Assembly (NCBI GenBank): GCA_018398765.1
Contig: JAHBMJ010000751.1
Span: 1 to 41,396, forward strand
DNA length: 41,396 nucleotides
Direction: 5' to 3'
Source: Chromera velia
Lineage: Eukaryota; Sar; Chromeraceae
In this document: positions 23,155 to 34,744 of the stretch, one piece after another
Layout: each line of letters begins with the position of its first letter
Position numbering within the stretch: the stretch's first letter is position 1
Translations under genes and position numbers: made by a program
The notes under the pieces: generated by a model
Database searches by the model: none
What the model was told of the DNA's origin: nothing
The model's input: only the letters and a program-made list of their open reading frames with translations

Positions 23155-24380
23155 CAAAATATAATATATATATTTATATATAGAATCCAGACCTAGTACT
23201 AAATTTGATAATTCATGCTTGTCAATATCCACTTTTATACACGTACATAATGGTACGTTATCACCTATATGCAAAGTCACATACCTAGTCACATACATAA
23301 AAAAAAAAAATATTATAGGAGATAAAAAAACTAAACAGTGTAGTAAACACATTTTGATCAAAAAATCAGATGTATGCATAGTAATACAACATCTAATACA
23401 GCATAAGAGTCACTGTCTGACCTCTATGACTAATCTGAGTCTGATCAAGGATTCAGGACGTTAAATAGTAAAGGTCTGTCAAATTGGTCTGTCAGTTATA
23501 TGCCTACGTCATCGCCTATATAGCTATATATCTAGCTATATATATGCTTTCCGTCAAAGTTTTGAGACGTCATGCAGCCTCTGATGCAGGCCTGCCGCCT
23601 GCGGGCGTAACCTATGGCGGCGCCTAGCTTTTCTAGGCAGTGAACCCTAGAGTGGACCGCGGGGGGCACACGGACTATAAATCCTATCCTATCCCATCCT
23701 ATCAAAAAATTTTAAAAACCTATTTTTAAGCTTGATATGATTGATAATTGCTTCTAGTACAAGTGTTCTTACATCATAATCATAATTCATTCATGAATGA
23801 GAAACCAAACCTAGACGACCGTCATGCAGTCATTAATTCGGACTGTCATTCGATGCGCCCAATCTTGGTGTAAAGTAGTGCAAAGAAAAGAAAGAAGAGA
23901 CAGTCAATGGTTCTGACAAAAAATGACCAAGAAAATAACAGAAGGACACACGAGGAAGCTGCAGTGGATTGAAACACGCAAGGAACAAGACACAAACAGC
24001 AGGCTGAAGTGCACAGCCACCCAACGTCTTCCTTGCAGCGTCACGCATGTTTCCTTCGCTTCAGAGTTTCTTCCCATCCCACCGGTCCCCCTGGGTCTCT
24101 CCTCGTCCCACAGATCAGGTTGATTGAGAAGAGAAATTAACATGCAACGAGTAAATTCAGGCTTGGATCTCAAGAAGAAACCGCTTTCAAAATTGCGTTG
24201 AGAAAAAACTTAAGCCTGAACAGGACACACTTCCACCCCAGCCCCCTCAAACCAGAAAGCGCACGCACGATTTCCTTGCCCCGACAGGCTGAAGTACAGA
24301 CACTCACGCCCCACACTTGCACGTCAGAAGAGGATCGACAGACACACAAGCAGATGAAGAGTCTGTCTAGAAAAAGCACG

Positions 24381-24420
<40 letters not shown>

Positions 24421-24800
24421 CTGGAAGAGAAGCAATGCATGCGACATGCAACGACATGCGGTGGCCTCATCCTGTCTTCAGACAGACACTTTTCGAGAGC
24501 TCTGGCATTTTTGCGGCCTAGAAGGAGGACGAGGAAGCGCAAAACTGTGTCTCGTTTCTGGGACTTGAGAGAGATCACGCAGACCGGCACTTACGTGCCG
24601 TCCTATGTTTCATGCTGCTTTTCTTTCAGGTCAGTCACATCCAACTCTGTCTTTCGAGCCCTTTCGTGCCCCGCATTTTCTCCTAAAATGCATGGCTGCG
24701 TGCCGTTCCCAAACTCGAACAAAAAAGCAGCTCAATTGAAGTCTATAGTACAGAGGGGAAGACACCAGGCTCACTTTCAATTCCTCTCACGGACCTGTCT

Positions 24801-25907
24801 CTAGAACTCCTCCCTCTCAGACTCAGAGAGGTCACTTTCGTAAAAGAAGATGTCATAAAACTTCATGCGTCGGAGGACTGTCTCATCCCTCACCCGAAAT
24901 CGGCCCTTGTAACCGAAGTTTGACCCCCAAGAGTTGTGGAATACAAGACAGTCAGGTTCGACATCGACCAAAACGACGACGTGGCCCTCTTTCTTGTCCT
25001 CGTCTTCTTCTTCCTCTTCCTCTTCCTCCTCGATCTCACTCTCGTCATCGTCATCATCTTCCTCATCTTCGTCATTCTCGTCCTCGTCATGGGCGTCGGC
25101 TGCACGCTCAATCCTCTCCTGGACCAGCGGCGAATGAATGTCGAGACTCTCAGCATCAAGCACGGCTAAAGGGGTTCCGTATTTGCGGTGAAAGAAGACG
25201 GAAAAACACAACCACTCCTTCCCTGTCAGTGCAAATTTTGCCACAACAGGCCGTTTCCCAATCATCACGGCTTCTCGAGCGCCGTCGATTCCAATGTCAA
25301 GGTCGTAGCGAAGGCGTAAGCGGGGAACTACTGCCTTCAGTACAGGAGGAAGACGAGAAATTCCTTTCCTTCCGAATTCTGTGAAGAGCTCTCTCCTGAT
25401 GTCCCTGAAAGTCGTGTAGCCTCCCTCTCTGCCGATAATACGGCGTGTGGCCAAATCAATGACAGTAGAAATCGCATGAGCCCAACACGTCGGCCCCTTC
25501 TGGTTGTACACAGCCGCGGTATCCAACAGCAGCCGCTTGTACTCCTCCCAATCCTCTTCTGATTCAACTCGGAAGTCATCAAGGTTTTCCAACTTCCGCT
25601 CCGGGCCCGTGCCTCCTGCAGAATGTCAAAGACAGGATGTGGGTGAAGGGAGTCAGGACTGGAAAGTTATCAGACAGAAAGTTTGTGCTTACCATTCGCA
25701 AAGAGCAGCTTTGCCGAACGCTTTTTAGCCACAAAAGGCAACAGAGCGGCCGAGCGCTTGCCCAGAGAAGTCTGCAAACAGTGTAGGAGGAGAATCCAAT
25801 GTAGAGGGTGTTTCCTGTGCCACACTTTGAAATTCGCCCTCTCTCTCGCTGTGTCCTACCAGGGCTTTCTTCTTCGCAACCGTCTCAGGGGACTTTGAGA
25901 CGCCCAT
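24801..25907 (-). CDS. Papain-fold cysteine protease with acidic insert
   Basis: Three exons on the minus strand: 25907-25860, 25771-25693 and 25615-24801, joined in phase into 313 residues with two short introns (88 and 77 nt). The catalytic set of family C1 is recognisable: oxyanion Gln81 and Cys86 in YNQKGPTCWAHA, His254 in EGHVVVLVDV, and Asn270 in HNSWGSNFGYKGRF. Between Cys and His lies an almost purely Asp/Glu insert at about 218-250. The first 50 residues are Lys/Arg-rich and lack a signal peptide or a recognisable inhibitory propeptide, so the protein should be cytosolic or nuclear instead of lysosomal. Substrates are unknown. The 5' end lies about 0.9 kb from the divergently transcribed kinase gene. 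An inactive or regulatory C1-like role is possible but all catalytic residues are present. Confidence 0.85.
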
Positions 25908-26801
25908 CGTTGAGTCACTTGTGCACCAAGGGATCGGGCTCTTGCAGCCTCAATTCCAAGGTACAGCAATCAATGATAAGTGCAATCTGCGTGGATTATC
26001 TGTCTAGCCCACCGTCTACGTTCAAGACATCACACAAGCGCGCGAATCTGAGACGGACTGGCGAATCTGGGAAGCCGCTCGTTAGGGAGTGATAAGGAAA
26101 CCTCAATGTAAGTCCACCGCCGCCGACCATGCGTCGATGAGCGAGATGGAGAGGCTTGGCTAGATCAGAACGCTTCATCTTAATTGGTTTGTCAATGTTT
26201 GTCATTGATGGTCTGGTTATGGTCTGATTCAGTATATGATTTCAGTCTGTTTTTTCTGCGCATGCCGCGGCCGTCTCCACATGTCTCCATATGTCTCCAC
26301 ATGACACGGCGGCGCGCATGCATGCGCGTGGCGTCGATGTGGCGTCGCATATATGCATATGCGCATGGGCCACGGCGCGGCGGCGCCGCGACGGCGGTGC
26401 CGCGCGCAAAAAAATTCACGATTCAACGGGCCCATGAATCTCCAAAAGAATCCTGTCAATGCGCATCAAACTTAGTCGCTTGCTGAGCCTTTCTCACCAG
26501 ACCAACAACTGGTCATTATGCTTTCTGAGCACGTCTCATATCATGTATATTCATACGTGATTCATATCACTGGCCGCCCGTCAGTCAGCTGATCCAACAC
26601 CTGGAAGTATATCTCTCAGTCTGCCGTCCCGTCTCCCCTGCCTTACTCAGTCGGCCTTCTGTCTGGCTGTTTCTCTCCTGCGTGTCGGGATCTTGCATCT
26701 TTGGCAACTCTTTCCTGGCGTGCCAAGTGACAGAAGACGGAAGCCGGCAGAATCAGAGGGGATCGGAGAGGGAGCAACCTGACAAGTAGAGGGATCGATC
26801 G
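25908..26801. other. Divergent intergenic region between protease and kinase genes
   Basis: No gene seen. It contains a GC-rich palindromic patch at 26266-26405 with GCATGC, CGCATGCATGCGCG and GGCGGCGCCGCG motifs, amid average-GC flanks. The two genes diverge, so both promoters should lie here. Confidence 0.45.
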
Positions 26802-29800
26802 ATGTCCACTACTGTCCCTTCAAGTCAGGCCTCGGAGGCAGCCTCATCATGCAAATCCCGCCAGCTGGTGGGACAGACCGTGAAGACCCCCCAAGGCATC
26901 TACAGGTTTGAAGTGCTGTTGCAAAGGAGCATCTATGGGGCTGTCTACCGGGCCTCCAGTAGGGGGGGAGGCAGCAACACCGGGACCGGTCAGAATGGAG
27001 CTGTGCCTCGAGCAGGCTCGGGAGGGGACGATGCTGCTTGTTCTTCTTCTACACCCTGCGCGAGTGGGAACGGCAACGCGAACGCGAACAGGTTTGCGAT
27101 CAAAGTAATTGACAAGGACCGCGTTAGCTCTCCCAGCAAGCAGTGCGCAGAGAATCCGTGGGGAGAAGTCGTCTACGCAGAGAAGATGAGAGGATGCAGA
27201 AACCTCCTTGTCAGTCTGTCAGTCGGCCCGCCAGCTGGCAAGCAACCTGGCAAGATCTTCACATTTCATCACTGAAGTGCCTGAAACCGCTGAACGACGA
27301 AACCCGACTGAGTGTTTAGACTGAGCAGGCTGGCTCTTCACACAATTTTCTTCGCTCACTTCCTCTTGTCTTCCTTTTGTTCGTTAGGACGCCTTTTGTC
27401 ATCGAACATTGCAGTGCAGACTCTAATCCATCGGCTCCCAGCGGTTCTCCTGCAGATGCGGAGAGAGCAACTGCCGAGATTTCCCTTTTCCTTCTGCACT
27501 TTCTTCCTTATTGCTTGCCTCCGTTTCCTTTCATCGTGTGTAAGGGAAAGTCTGAGGGCCCAAACGACCGCCAAGAAAGTTAAGATTCAACTTCCGTTGG
27601 AGGTCCTCCAAGATAACGGCTTCTCTGCTTCCGCCCACAAATCCGTTTCTCCTCTGTTTCTGCGTTCAGGTGTACCACGAGGTCGCACAGGATGCTGAGT
27701 TCGTGTACATCATCTTGCCGTTTGCAGGTGTGTTCTCCTGAGTCTCTGTCTGAATGTCTCTCTTTCTTTCTGCCTACCTGCCTGCCTATAAGTATGTGTG
27801 AATCGAAAAGGACAACGTGGTGGAGGAAAGCCAGTGAGTATGTTTGTCTGTCTGTCTGTCTGCTTGCGCGCGTGCACATGAAGGTGTGACGTGCTTGTGT
27901 GTGCATGTGTGCGCGTATGTGTACGTGTATGCGGTTGGGTGGGTGGGTGGGAGCCTTCTCCTGTGTATTCCCAGGACTGATTCTGCATCTGTGCGCTGAA
28001 TCATGCACGGCAGTCGGCGTCCGGCAGGCACCTGTTCGGTCTGTCTTCCCTCCTCATATTCTCTTGGCCAGGAGTCCTGTTTTTCTCCAGCTATGTTGTG
28101 TGTACACTCTCTCCGGCCTCCTTGCGTTCCCGTACAATGACGAGCATCTTGCAGATTACGAAGATCTCTTCGAGGCCCTGCGGAAACGAGAGACACCCTT
28201 CTCAGAGGCTCAGGCGAGATTTCTCTTCTGCCAGATTCTTTCCGGGGCACTCTTCCTGAGGTCGAGAGGTCTCGCTTTCCGGGACCACTCTCTTGAGAAC
28301 GTCTTGTTGTTCCGTGCTGAAGAAGAGGTTGCTCTCGACATTCCTCTCTGGAGAAATTCGGAAACGGGCAATTTATTGAATGGGCAGGGAGGGGGGCATG
28401 AACAGACGGATATGGAGATGCGGGGACCCCGGCCGTTCGACGGGGTCATTCCGCAGGGGGCCCTCCTGTGCCGTATTGCGGACCCCGGCCAAGCCGTAGA
28501 GGTCGAGTTTGAGGGAGAGCCGGGTGCCTCAAGGCCGCAGCCCACTCCGTGGACCCGCCTCTTCGGTAAAAGGTTGGTCCCGTCAGGCAGATGTTTGGGT
28601 AAATGTGCATTTTGTGTGTGTGTGGGAATAGGGCGAGTGTTACTTTCCATAGTACAAAGCCAATGGCCGAGTCCCTTTTCCTTTCTTGCTTTTGCTTTTC
28701 AATGTGTCACAGGCCCCTGCTGCACATGGATGAAACATAGAGAAAAGATACAAGTAGACTCCCCATCACCTGCGTGCCTGCCTGCCTGCTCCACTGACCA
28801 ACGACTGCATGCAGCTTTCGCCCCCCCGAGGCCTATTTGGGAGAACCGTATGACGCCTTCAAGGTGGACTCCTTCTGTCTCGGATGGTCCGTTCGTCCCC
28901 TCCCCGTCATTTCGTCAGACAGAATGTCTGGCTGTTGTCTGTCTGCGTGGGTAGAGAGAGACTTTTGTGTGCGCCAGAGGAGGAGGGGTTCCTTCTTCCT
29001 TCCGGTTTCACTGCACAGAACAGGAACAGCGGCGGACAGAGCCCCTAACTGCACGCACAAATGATTCGACCCTGGAAGTGTTTCTTCACTTACTCTCTCT
29101 CTCCTTTCGACATGCACCCTCCCTCTTTTCATCCATCCTTTGTGTCAAGCTCGCCCTTTCTCTCGTTCTACAAAGTCCATTTCTCCCTCGCTTTGTTGCG
29201 TACAGGATGCTGTTCAACATCCTCACGAAACACCAACCGTTCGACAGAGCGACCCACGACGATCCTCACTGGCGTTTTTTCTGTTCGACTCTTGCAAGCG
29301 TCAACGAAAGCACGACCGCGAGCAATGGAACCTCTCCCCTTTCGGCAACACCCGGGGGGGCAGGGTTGGGTGTGGGACTCCTGATAGGTCAACAGCAGGC
29401 CTCTGGCCACAAATCGTCAAATCGACCTGGGGGTCTCATATCTTCTCCCAAAGGGTCGCGCGATGCACTCTTTCATTCCCCTCCCCGGTCTCTCGCGTTG
29501 CAGCAGCAAAAAGAGGCCGGTGCTGTCGAGAGAGAGCCTGCAGCAGGAGAGGGCAGTCTCTCCCTCTCTTCTTTTTTTGCAACTCGGGGAGGGTCCAACC
29601 TCCACGCAGACGCCGTCGATTTGCTCTCACGTCTCTTACACCCGAACCCGAACGCCCGTCTTGCTCTTGACCAGATAGCGTCGCACGCGTGGATGCGGGG
29701 GCCCTGTGAGGTGGTGTTCCCAGACGCGCTCCCTCAGTCTGCACATCAGCAGCCTGCCACCCTCCCTCCCCATGTGTCTTCCTCCTCCTCTGGCCCCCCT

Positions 29801-32683
29801 GTGGGTAGGGGAGGCAGGGCCTCTATGGGCAACAGACTAAGTCCGGAGTCGCCTCACCCAAATCAGCAGCAGCAGCACAGGCAACAAAAACCGGGTGCTG
29901 TGACCCCCCTCTACCCACGATCCCTGCAGCACCACCAGATGAGCCATAAGGTCATATCAGAAGGCCATGCCCTCAGTCTCCTCCAAGGCTTACATCAACC
30001 CTTCTCATCCCATTCTCTTGTCCACACACCGAACCAAATAGCAGCACAAAAGCGTCCTCCTGCGGGGGTGTCGCAGCACCCTGCTTCGTCCTCTTCTGCC
30101 TCCGCTGCAGCTTCTGCAACCACCGGAGCGCCGCCTTCGCATCGGTACGCACAACCGCAAAGCAGCAGCAGAGTGCACGTGTTGGGGCCGTCGGGTACGG
30201 CTCCAGTTGCCCCCTCCTGCACCGTCACCGCCTCCTCCTCTTCCTCCTGTTCATCAGCGAGGCATCGGCAGAAGAACAGAAAAGAAGAAACCGAACCGCT
30301 GAGTGGAAGTCCAGGGGAGTGTGTTGACTCGCCGGTCGTCGGTTTGGGGGGCCTGGGTCAGGGTCTTTGCGGGGCGAGTGTTGCAGATCCAGGAAACCCC
30401 CTCGGGGGAGGGCAGGGGCTTGGAATGGCGGGAGTGTGCACCGTTACGGTTTTGCCCTCCGAGGACGTTGCGGCAGTGAGTGCAAGTGAGCGATGTAGCA
30501 TGAGTGTGCGTGTGGGGTCTCCGGCAACAGAGACAGCAGAGACGGGGGGCGAGGAGGGGTCGCGCACTTCCTCTTTGTGGTCGCAGCAGCAACGCTCTCT
30601 TCGGCGCTGGCGCAAGCGTGTGTTGTTGGAGAGACGGGAAAGGGGAAAGAGGGGAGGGGGGGGTGTTTTGAATGGAAAGGGTGGAGGAGAGAAAGAGAAA
30701 GAGAAGGAATCAAGGCTCCTTGAATCCCCTTCCTGCTGGAGCGTCTCTTCGTTTCCAGACGACCCGAGGGGAGGAGGGGGGGAGCAGCTCTGTGAAGGCC
30801 AAGAGCAGTTCTGTGAGAGCTCTGCTTCTTCAAGTGCACCCCCTGTAGGTGAGAGAAGAGATATGCTCTCTCGAAAGCACCAGGCTGAACAGACAGAAGG
30901 TGCATCGCCTGAGGGTGCTGTAACCGGGGAGGGCAGTGCCTGTGTCGTACCCCCCCAGTTCGGTGCCTCCCCGTCACTCCCAGCTTCCACAACCGCCCCC
31001 GCGGGGTCATCTTCTGTCACCCCTTCTGTCAGGAATGGGAAGAAAGACAGACGGGAGAATGAATGGTGTACTGATCAAGAGAGGGAGAAAGAGGGGGAGA
31101 CTGCACCCTCCTCTGCGTCTGTCAGGACAGCAGCAGCAGCAGTAGCAGAACAGTCAGAGTCGATTGACGCGAGGGCCGCATTTGCTGCAGGGGGCAGCGT
31201 GCGCTCTTCTCGTACTGGTCGGGGTTCGGCCGTCTCCCTCGCGTCTTCCATCCGTTCCTCTTGTAGAGGGAAAGGTTCCGCCGGCAGTGGGTCAACAAAA
31301 AAGAGCGGCATCTCCAAATGGCCCGCACGTCTCCGTCTCCCAGCTGCCGCCAGCATGCGGCCTGCGGGACTGTCCAGACACAACACGGCCCTGCACAAAG
31401 CAATCTTCGGAAAGGCCACGGTAAAGCCCGGCATATGCCATGCAGATGGGAGTGTCTCTGCCCCCTCCTCCCAAGTAGAGCAGGCGGGCGGAGACAAATC
31501 CCCGATGGGAAGGGGACAACAGTTGGGGGGGGTGGCTGACTTGTCTCTGCTAGCTCTACAGGCGGCTGCTGCGGAAGCAGCGCGGGAGAGGGCGAGAGAA
31601 GAAGAAGCAGGGGGGGAGGGGGGCAGAGGGAAAGAAGGGAAGTCTAATGATGAAGGGCGTGCACAGACACAACAGCAGAAGCAGGGGAGGGAGAGGGAAG
31701 ATCCAAAGTGGCGGGGGCAAGACTCTGCTGAGAGGGAGGAGACCCAACAGAAAGAGAGGGTTCATGTCAACGCAACGAGGCCCGAAGATATGGGAGGATA
31801 CCGGCCCGCTGAGGTCCCTCTGTCAGAGACTTTGCGTGCAGTCGTAGCGCATGCTCGTGAAGTTTCAGAGCGGTTAGATGCAGCTGACAGCAGCAGCAGC
31901 AGCAGCAGCAATCCCCGCAAAGTGGAACCCCGATGGGGCAGTCAGACCCAATTTGGGGGGCAGAGAGGTGCCAACCAAGTGAGAATCTCAGAGAGGGCAG
32001 GAGGACGAGACGAGAAGGCGGGTTTCCCCAGTCAGCACACCTTCGCTGGTGTTGTAGGAATGGGTGGGGGGGCCGGGGGGCCCTCTCCTGTGATGCCCCC
32101 GGCGGGGGTGCACTGGCCGGGGGGGCACCCTGGAGGAGGACCGTATGCAGGTGCTGCAACTGCCCCCCCACCGACAGTGGCCCCAACCGGGCCCGCAAAC
32201 TATTCTCATGCGCACCCTTCCATTTCGGTTGTCCACCCCCACCCCCCACACGCACACCCGCATCTCCACCCAGCACACGGAGGCCAAAGCCCCACGCTTG
32301 CAGGCCCCGCAACGACTACAGGGGCCAACCAAGCACTGCAGTGCCAACCTCCCCTGCACTCACATTCCCATCCCATGTACCCACGCTCGCACTCCTCAAG
32401 CCAACCAGGACCAGCCCGTGCGCACCCATCTCACCCGCAGTACCCCCACACGCACACCCACTCGCACGGAAGGGGGGCCCTCCGCCACGGTCACCTGCCA
32501 GTGCAGGTTGTGTCCGCGGCGGCGCCGCCAGTCGGGAGCGCAGGAGCCTCTCTGCATGTCAAACAGCCCTCCAGCTCCCCCACGGGCCCAGTCCCGGCCG
32601 TAGCGGCGGCAGTGGCTCCGTCCCTTCCCTCCACTCAGGCTGCACGTTTGTCTGCCCCTCCTCAGAGGTCTTCAGGGGTATAG
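26802..32683 (+). CDS. Divergent protein kinase with long low-complexity tail
   Basis: Five exons: 26802-27209, 27670-27727, 28155-28572, 28815-28886 and 29206-32683, all in phase, giving 1,477 residues. The kinase domain spans about 32-485. The invariant Lys is K101 (FAIK), the catalytic Asp D199 (FRDHSLEN, replacing HRDLKPEN), Asn N204, the metal-binding Asp D265 (DPG instead of DFG), and the APE-like motif is PPE at 298-300. The glycine loop is degenerate (QRSIYG). A Gly/Asn/Ser-rich insert separates beta 2 from beta 3. The remaining 990 residues are rich in Ser, Gly, Gln, Pro and His, including HPHPPHAHPH-like stretches, and are presumably disordered. Key ionic residues persist, so weak or atypical activity is possible; a pseudokinase is the alternative. 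The protein is likely soluble, without signal peptide or membrane helix. Confidence 0.8.
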
Positions 32684-34410
32684 ACAGACAGACGAAGTGG
32701 GACCAGCCAATGTTTTTTTCACTGTGTTTTTTCTTCGTTTGTGACCGGTTTTGCTGCCAGTAGTGCCCATCGGAATGTATGGAGAGGCAGAAGTAAACGA
32801 AAAAAGGCAAGTAACTTAACACAAAGGTGAAGCCAGTGGAATCTTCCGCTGTGGTTGGGTCTTTTGTGTCTCCTTCTCTGACAGTTAAACTTTTGATTGC
32901 GCGGCCCGATGTTGCTGGTTTTGCCCGGCACAGGCTTACCGTTACAATGCCACATTGTCTCGTGGCTTCTGATTCTTTGTTGTGAACTCAGTGCCTGCAT
33001 GTTCAACCTCGTCGATCACACTGCCTGCCGCGCGGGTGGTGGTCTTTACCAAAGAAGTGGGCCACATGTTTTTTTTAATGTGAATAACTCAGGCTCAATG
33101 ATGATAAATATATTTTCTATATTTTTCATGGTAATATACTATGAAATAAATGTGTTTGACATCTGCCTCAGTGATGGGGATCGCACACTCTCTGCTGTTT
33201 GCTTTGGGCAACTAAAGACGAAACAGCGCCGATGTTTGCATGAAGGCACCAATAAATTCCTTATCTCTTATCGGAGACTTATCCTTGTCCCTTATTCTAA
33301 TTATATCTAGATGTATTCCAGTATGTATTAATTCCTTAATGAATTAATTTCTATTTTTTCGATTCTTAATTGGAACTAGAATCTATATACTAGAATTGGA
33401 ATATGAACTAATGTGAACCGACTCCAGTAAAGCTAGCAGCAAACTGAATTGATTGATTGATTGATTGATTGGTTCCGCGCTAGGTTCCCGCGAATTACGA
33501 TTAGGATTTCCGAAACATATAAGTCCAACTTTGTTCTACAAAAATTAGTAAATTACTTCTTGTAAAAGTACTAATTTAAAATGTCTCATTAGCATAGACA
33601 GCCTGAGGCCCTAAGCAAGATAGATCGTAGTACACAACAAAACTAGCAATAAAAACCACCACTATGACAAACAGTGTAAGTTACTGTGTAACGATTCAGG
33701 TTCTAATCCTATAAGACCCAACTTCGCTAAATACAACACAAAAAATATGATATAAAACTTTTATTGAAATCTCTGAGTCTATGTTATAATCTAGGTTCTA
33801 GTATAGGTTACAGTTTGATATAATAGTGGGAAGGCCTATAGGAATTAAGGCCTAGCGCGGAACAAATCAAATCAATCAATCAATCAATCAAATTTATGTT
33901 AACTATGTATATACATTAATTGCTAAGCTAGATGTATATTAAATTTTTAGTATGCTATTGTTATGACTTACTTTCATTGTTTCAAACGAAATGTGTGGAA
34001 GGAGTTGGTGAAGCGCTGGTGGGGGACAAGTTCTGTTCAGGCTGGTTGGGTCGGTCCGGCGACTTTCTTGCTAGACGTTGAGCCAAACCCCGAGGGCACA
34101 TTGGTGTGATGTTGACCAGCTCTCGGGTCCAGCATTGAGTGGTGTTGCGGTCTGAAACTTCAGCGAAAAAGCACGTATGCGCCTGTGACAAAGAGGTACC
34201 GTCAACTATCCGTCCCTCTTTTTTGTTCGGTATCGTGTCTGACGGTTCCCTACCCTCTCTCCAGATGTGACCGAAAGTGGACTATCTGACTGAATCGAAC
34301 CATCAACCGACACGTACAGGACTTGATCCCAAAGCACTCCTCCTTCCCCCCGAGAATGCCACCACCAAACTTTTCCTGTCTGCCTGCATGACATGAATGA
34401 ATAAATCAGC
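32684..34410. other. Region between convergent genes, with an inverted-repeat element
   Basis: The 3' UTRs of the kinase and phospholipase-like genes should lie here. The middle is AT-rich and holds the inverted-repeat element at 33447-33894. A minus-strand frame at about 34184-33982, preceded by an acceptor-like TTGTCACAG, might be a last exon of the phospholipase-like gene; I could not connect it in phase. Confidence 0.45.
33447..33894. mobile_element. Inverted-repeat element ending in TTGA microsatellite
   Basis: The left arm (33447-33484) is a run of TTGA units followed by TTCCGCGCTAGG. The right arm (33851-33894) is CCTAGCGCGGAA followed by ATCA units, the reverse complement. The arms are about 40 bp and differ by a few inserted bases. 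The 370-bp interior is AT-rich and non-coding. A MITE-like element or foldback repeat is the likely identity. No target duplication was identified. Confidence 0.6.
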
Positions 34411-34705
34411 TCAGCACCTAGAGTCGTCTTTCAGTTCTGCAGTGCCCACCAGAGTCTTCTCATTCGTCATCTGACACCAGTCTGCCTCCCCCTCTGCGTT
34501 CTCATTTTCTCCGCCGTCTTCTCCCTCCTGATCTCCTAGAGGCACGAACGAACGAACCTCTGCCTGCATCTCCCGGAAGATGCACGCGTTTACCACCTGC
34601 AGAAGGGAAGACGTAGACAGGCAGATACACACACACACACACACACACACATACACACACACTTACACTTACACTTACACTTACACTTACACACACACAC
34701 ACACA

Positions 34706-34744
<39 letters not shown>

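Larger units (their letters stand above)
20497..24800. other. Long gene-free AT-rich region
   Basis: No coding gene is supported over 4.3 kb. After the TSP1 gene's 3' flank, the sequence becomes AT-rich with several (TA)n tracts (21750-21779, 21899-21920, 23118-23149). It holds two inverted-repeat mobile-element candidates (21156-21496 and 21921-23115), listed separately. The stretch 23560-24800 contains a CTATC pentamer tract near 23684-23703, a (GA)n tract at 24389-24414, and otherwise nothing I recognise. Confidence 0.6.

Noticed and set aside
27388-27535. Possible extra kinase exon (frame TPFVIEHCSAD) after an alternative donor at 27218
   Set aside because: It can be joined in phase, but direct splicing 27209 to 27670 yields CRNLLVYHEVAQDAEFVYIILPF, which fits the kinase alpha C to beta 5 region far better, and the candidate runs into a pyrimidine-rich intron-like stretch.
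29436-31497. Long minus-strand frames opposite the kinase tail
   Set aside because: Shadows of the 3.5-kb exon; GC-rich repetitive coding sequence leaves opposite strands open, and no domain is recognisable.
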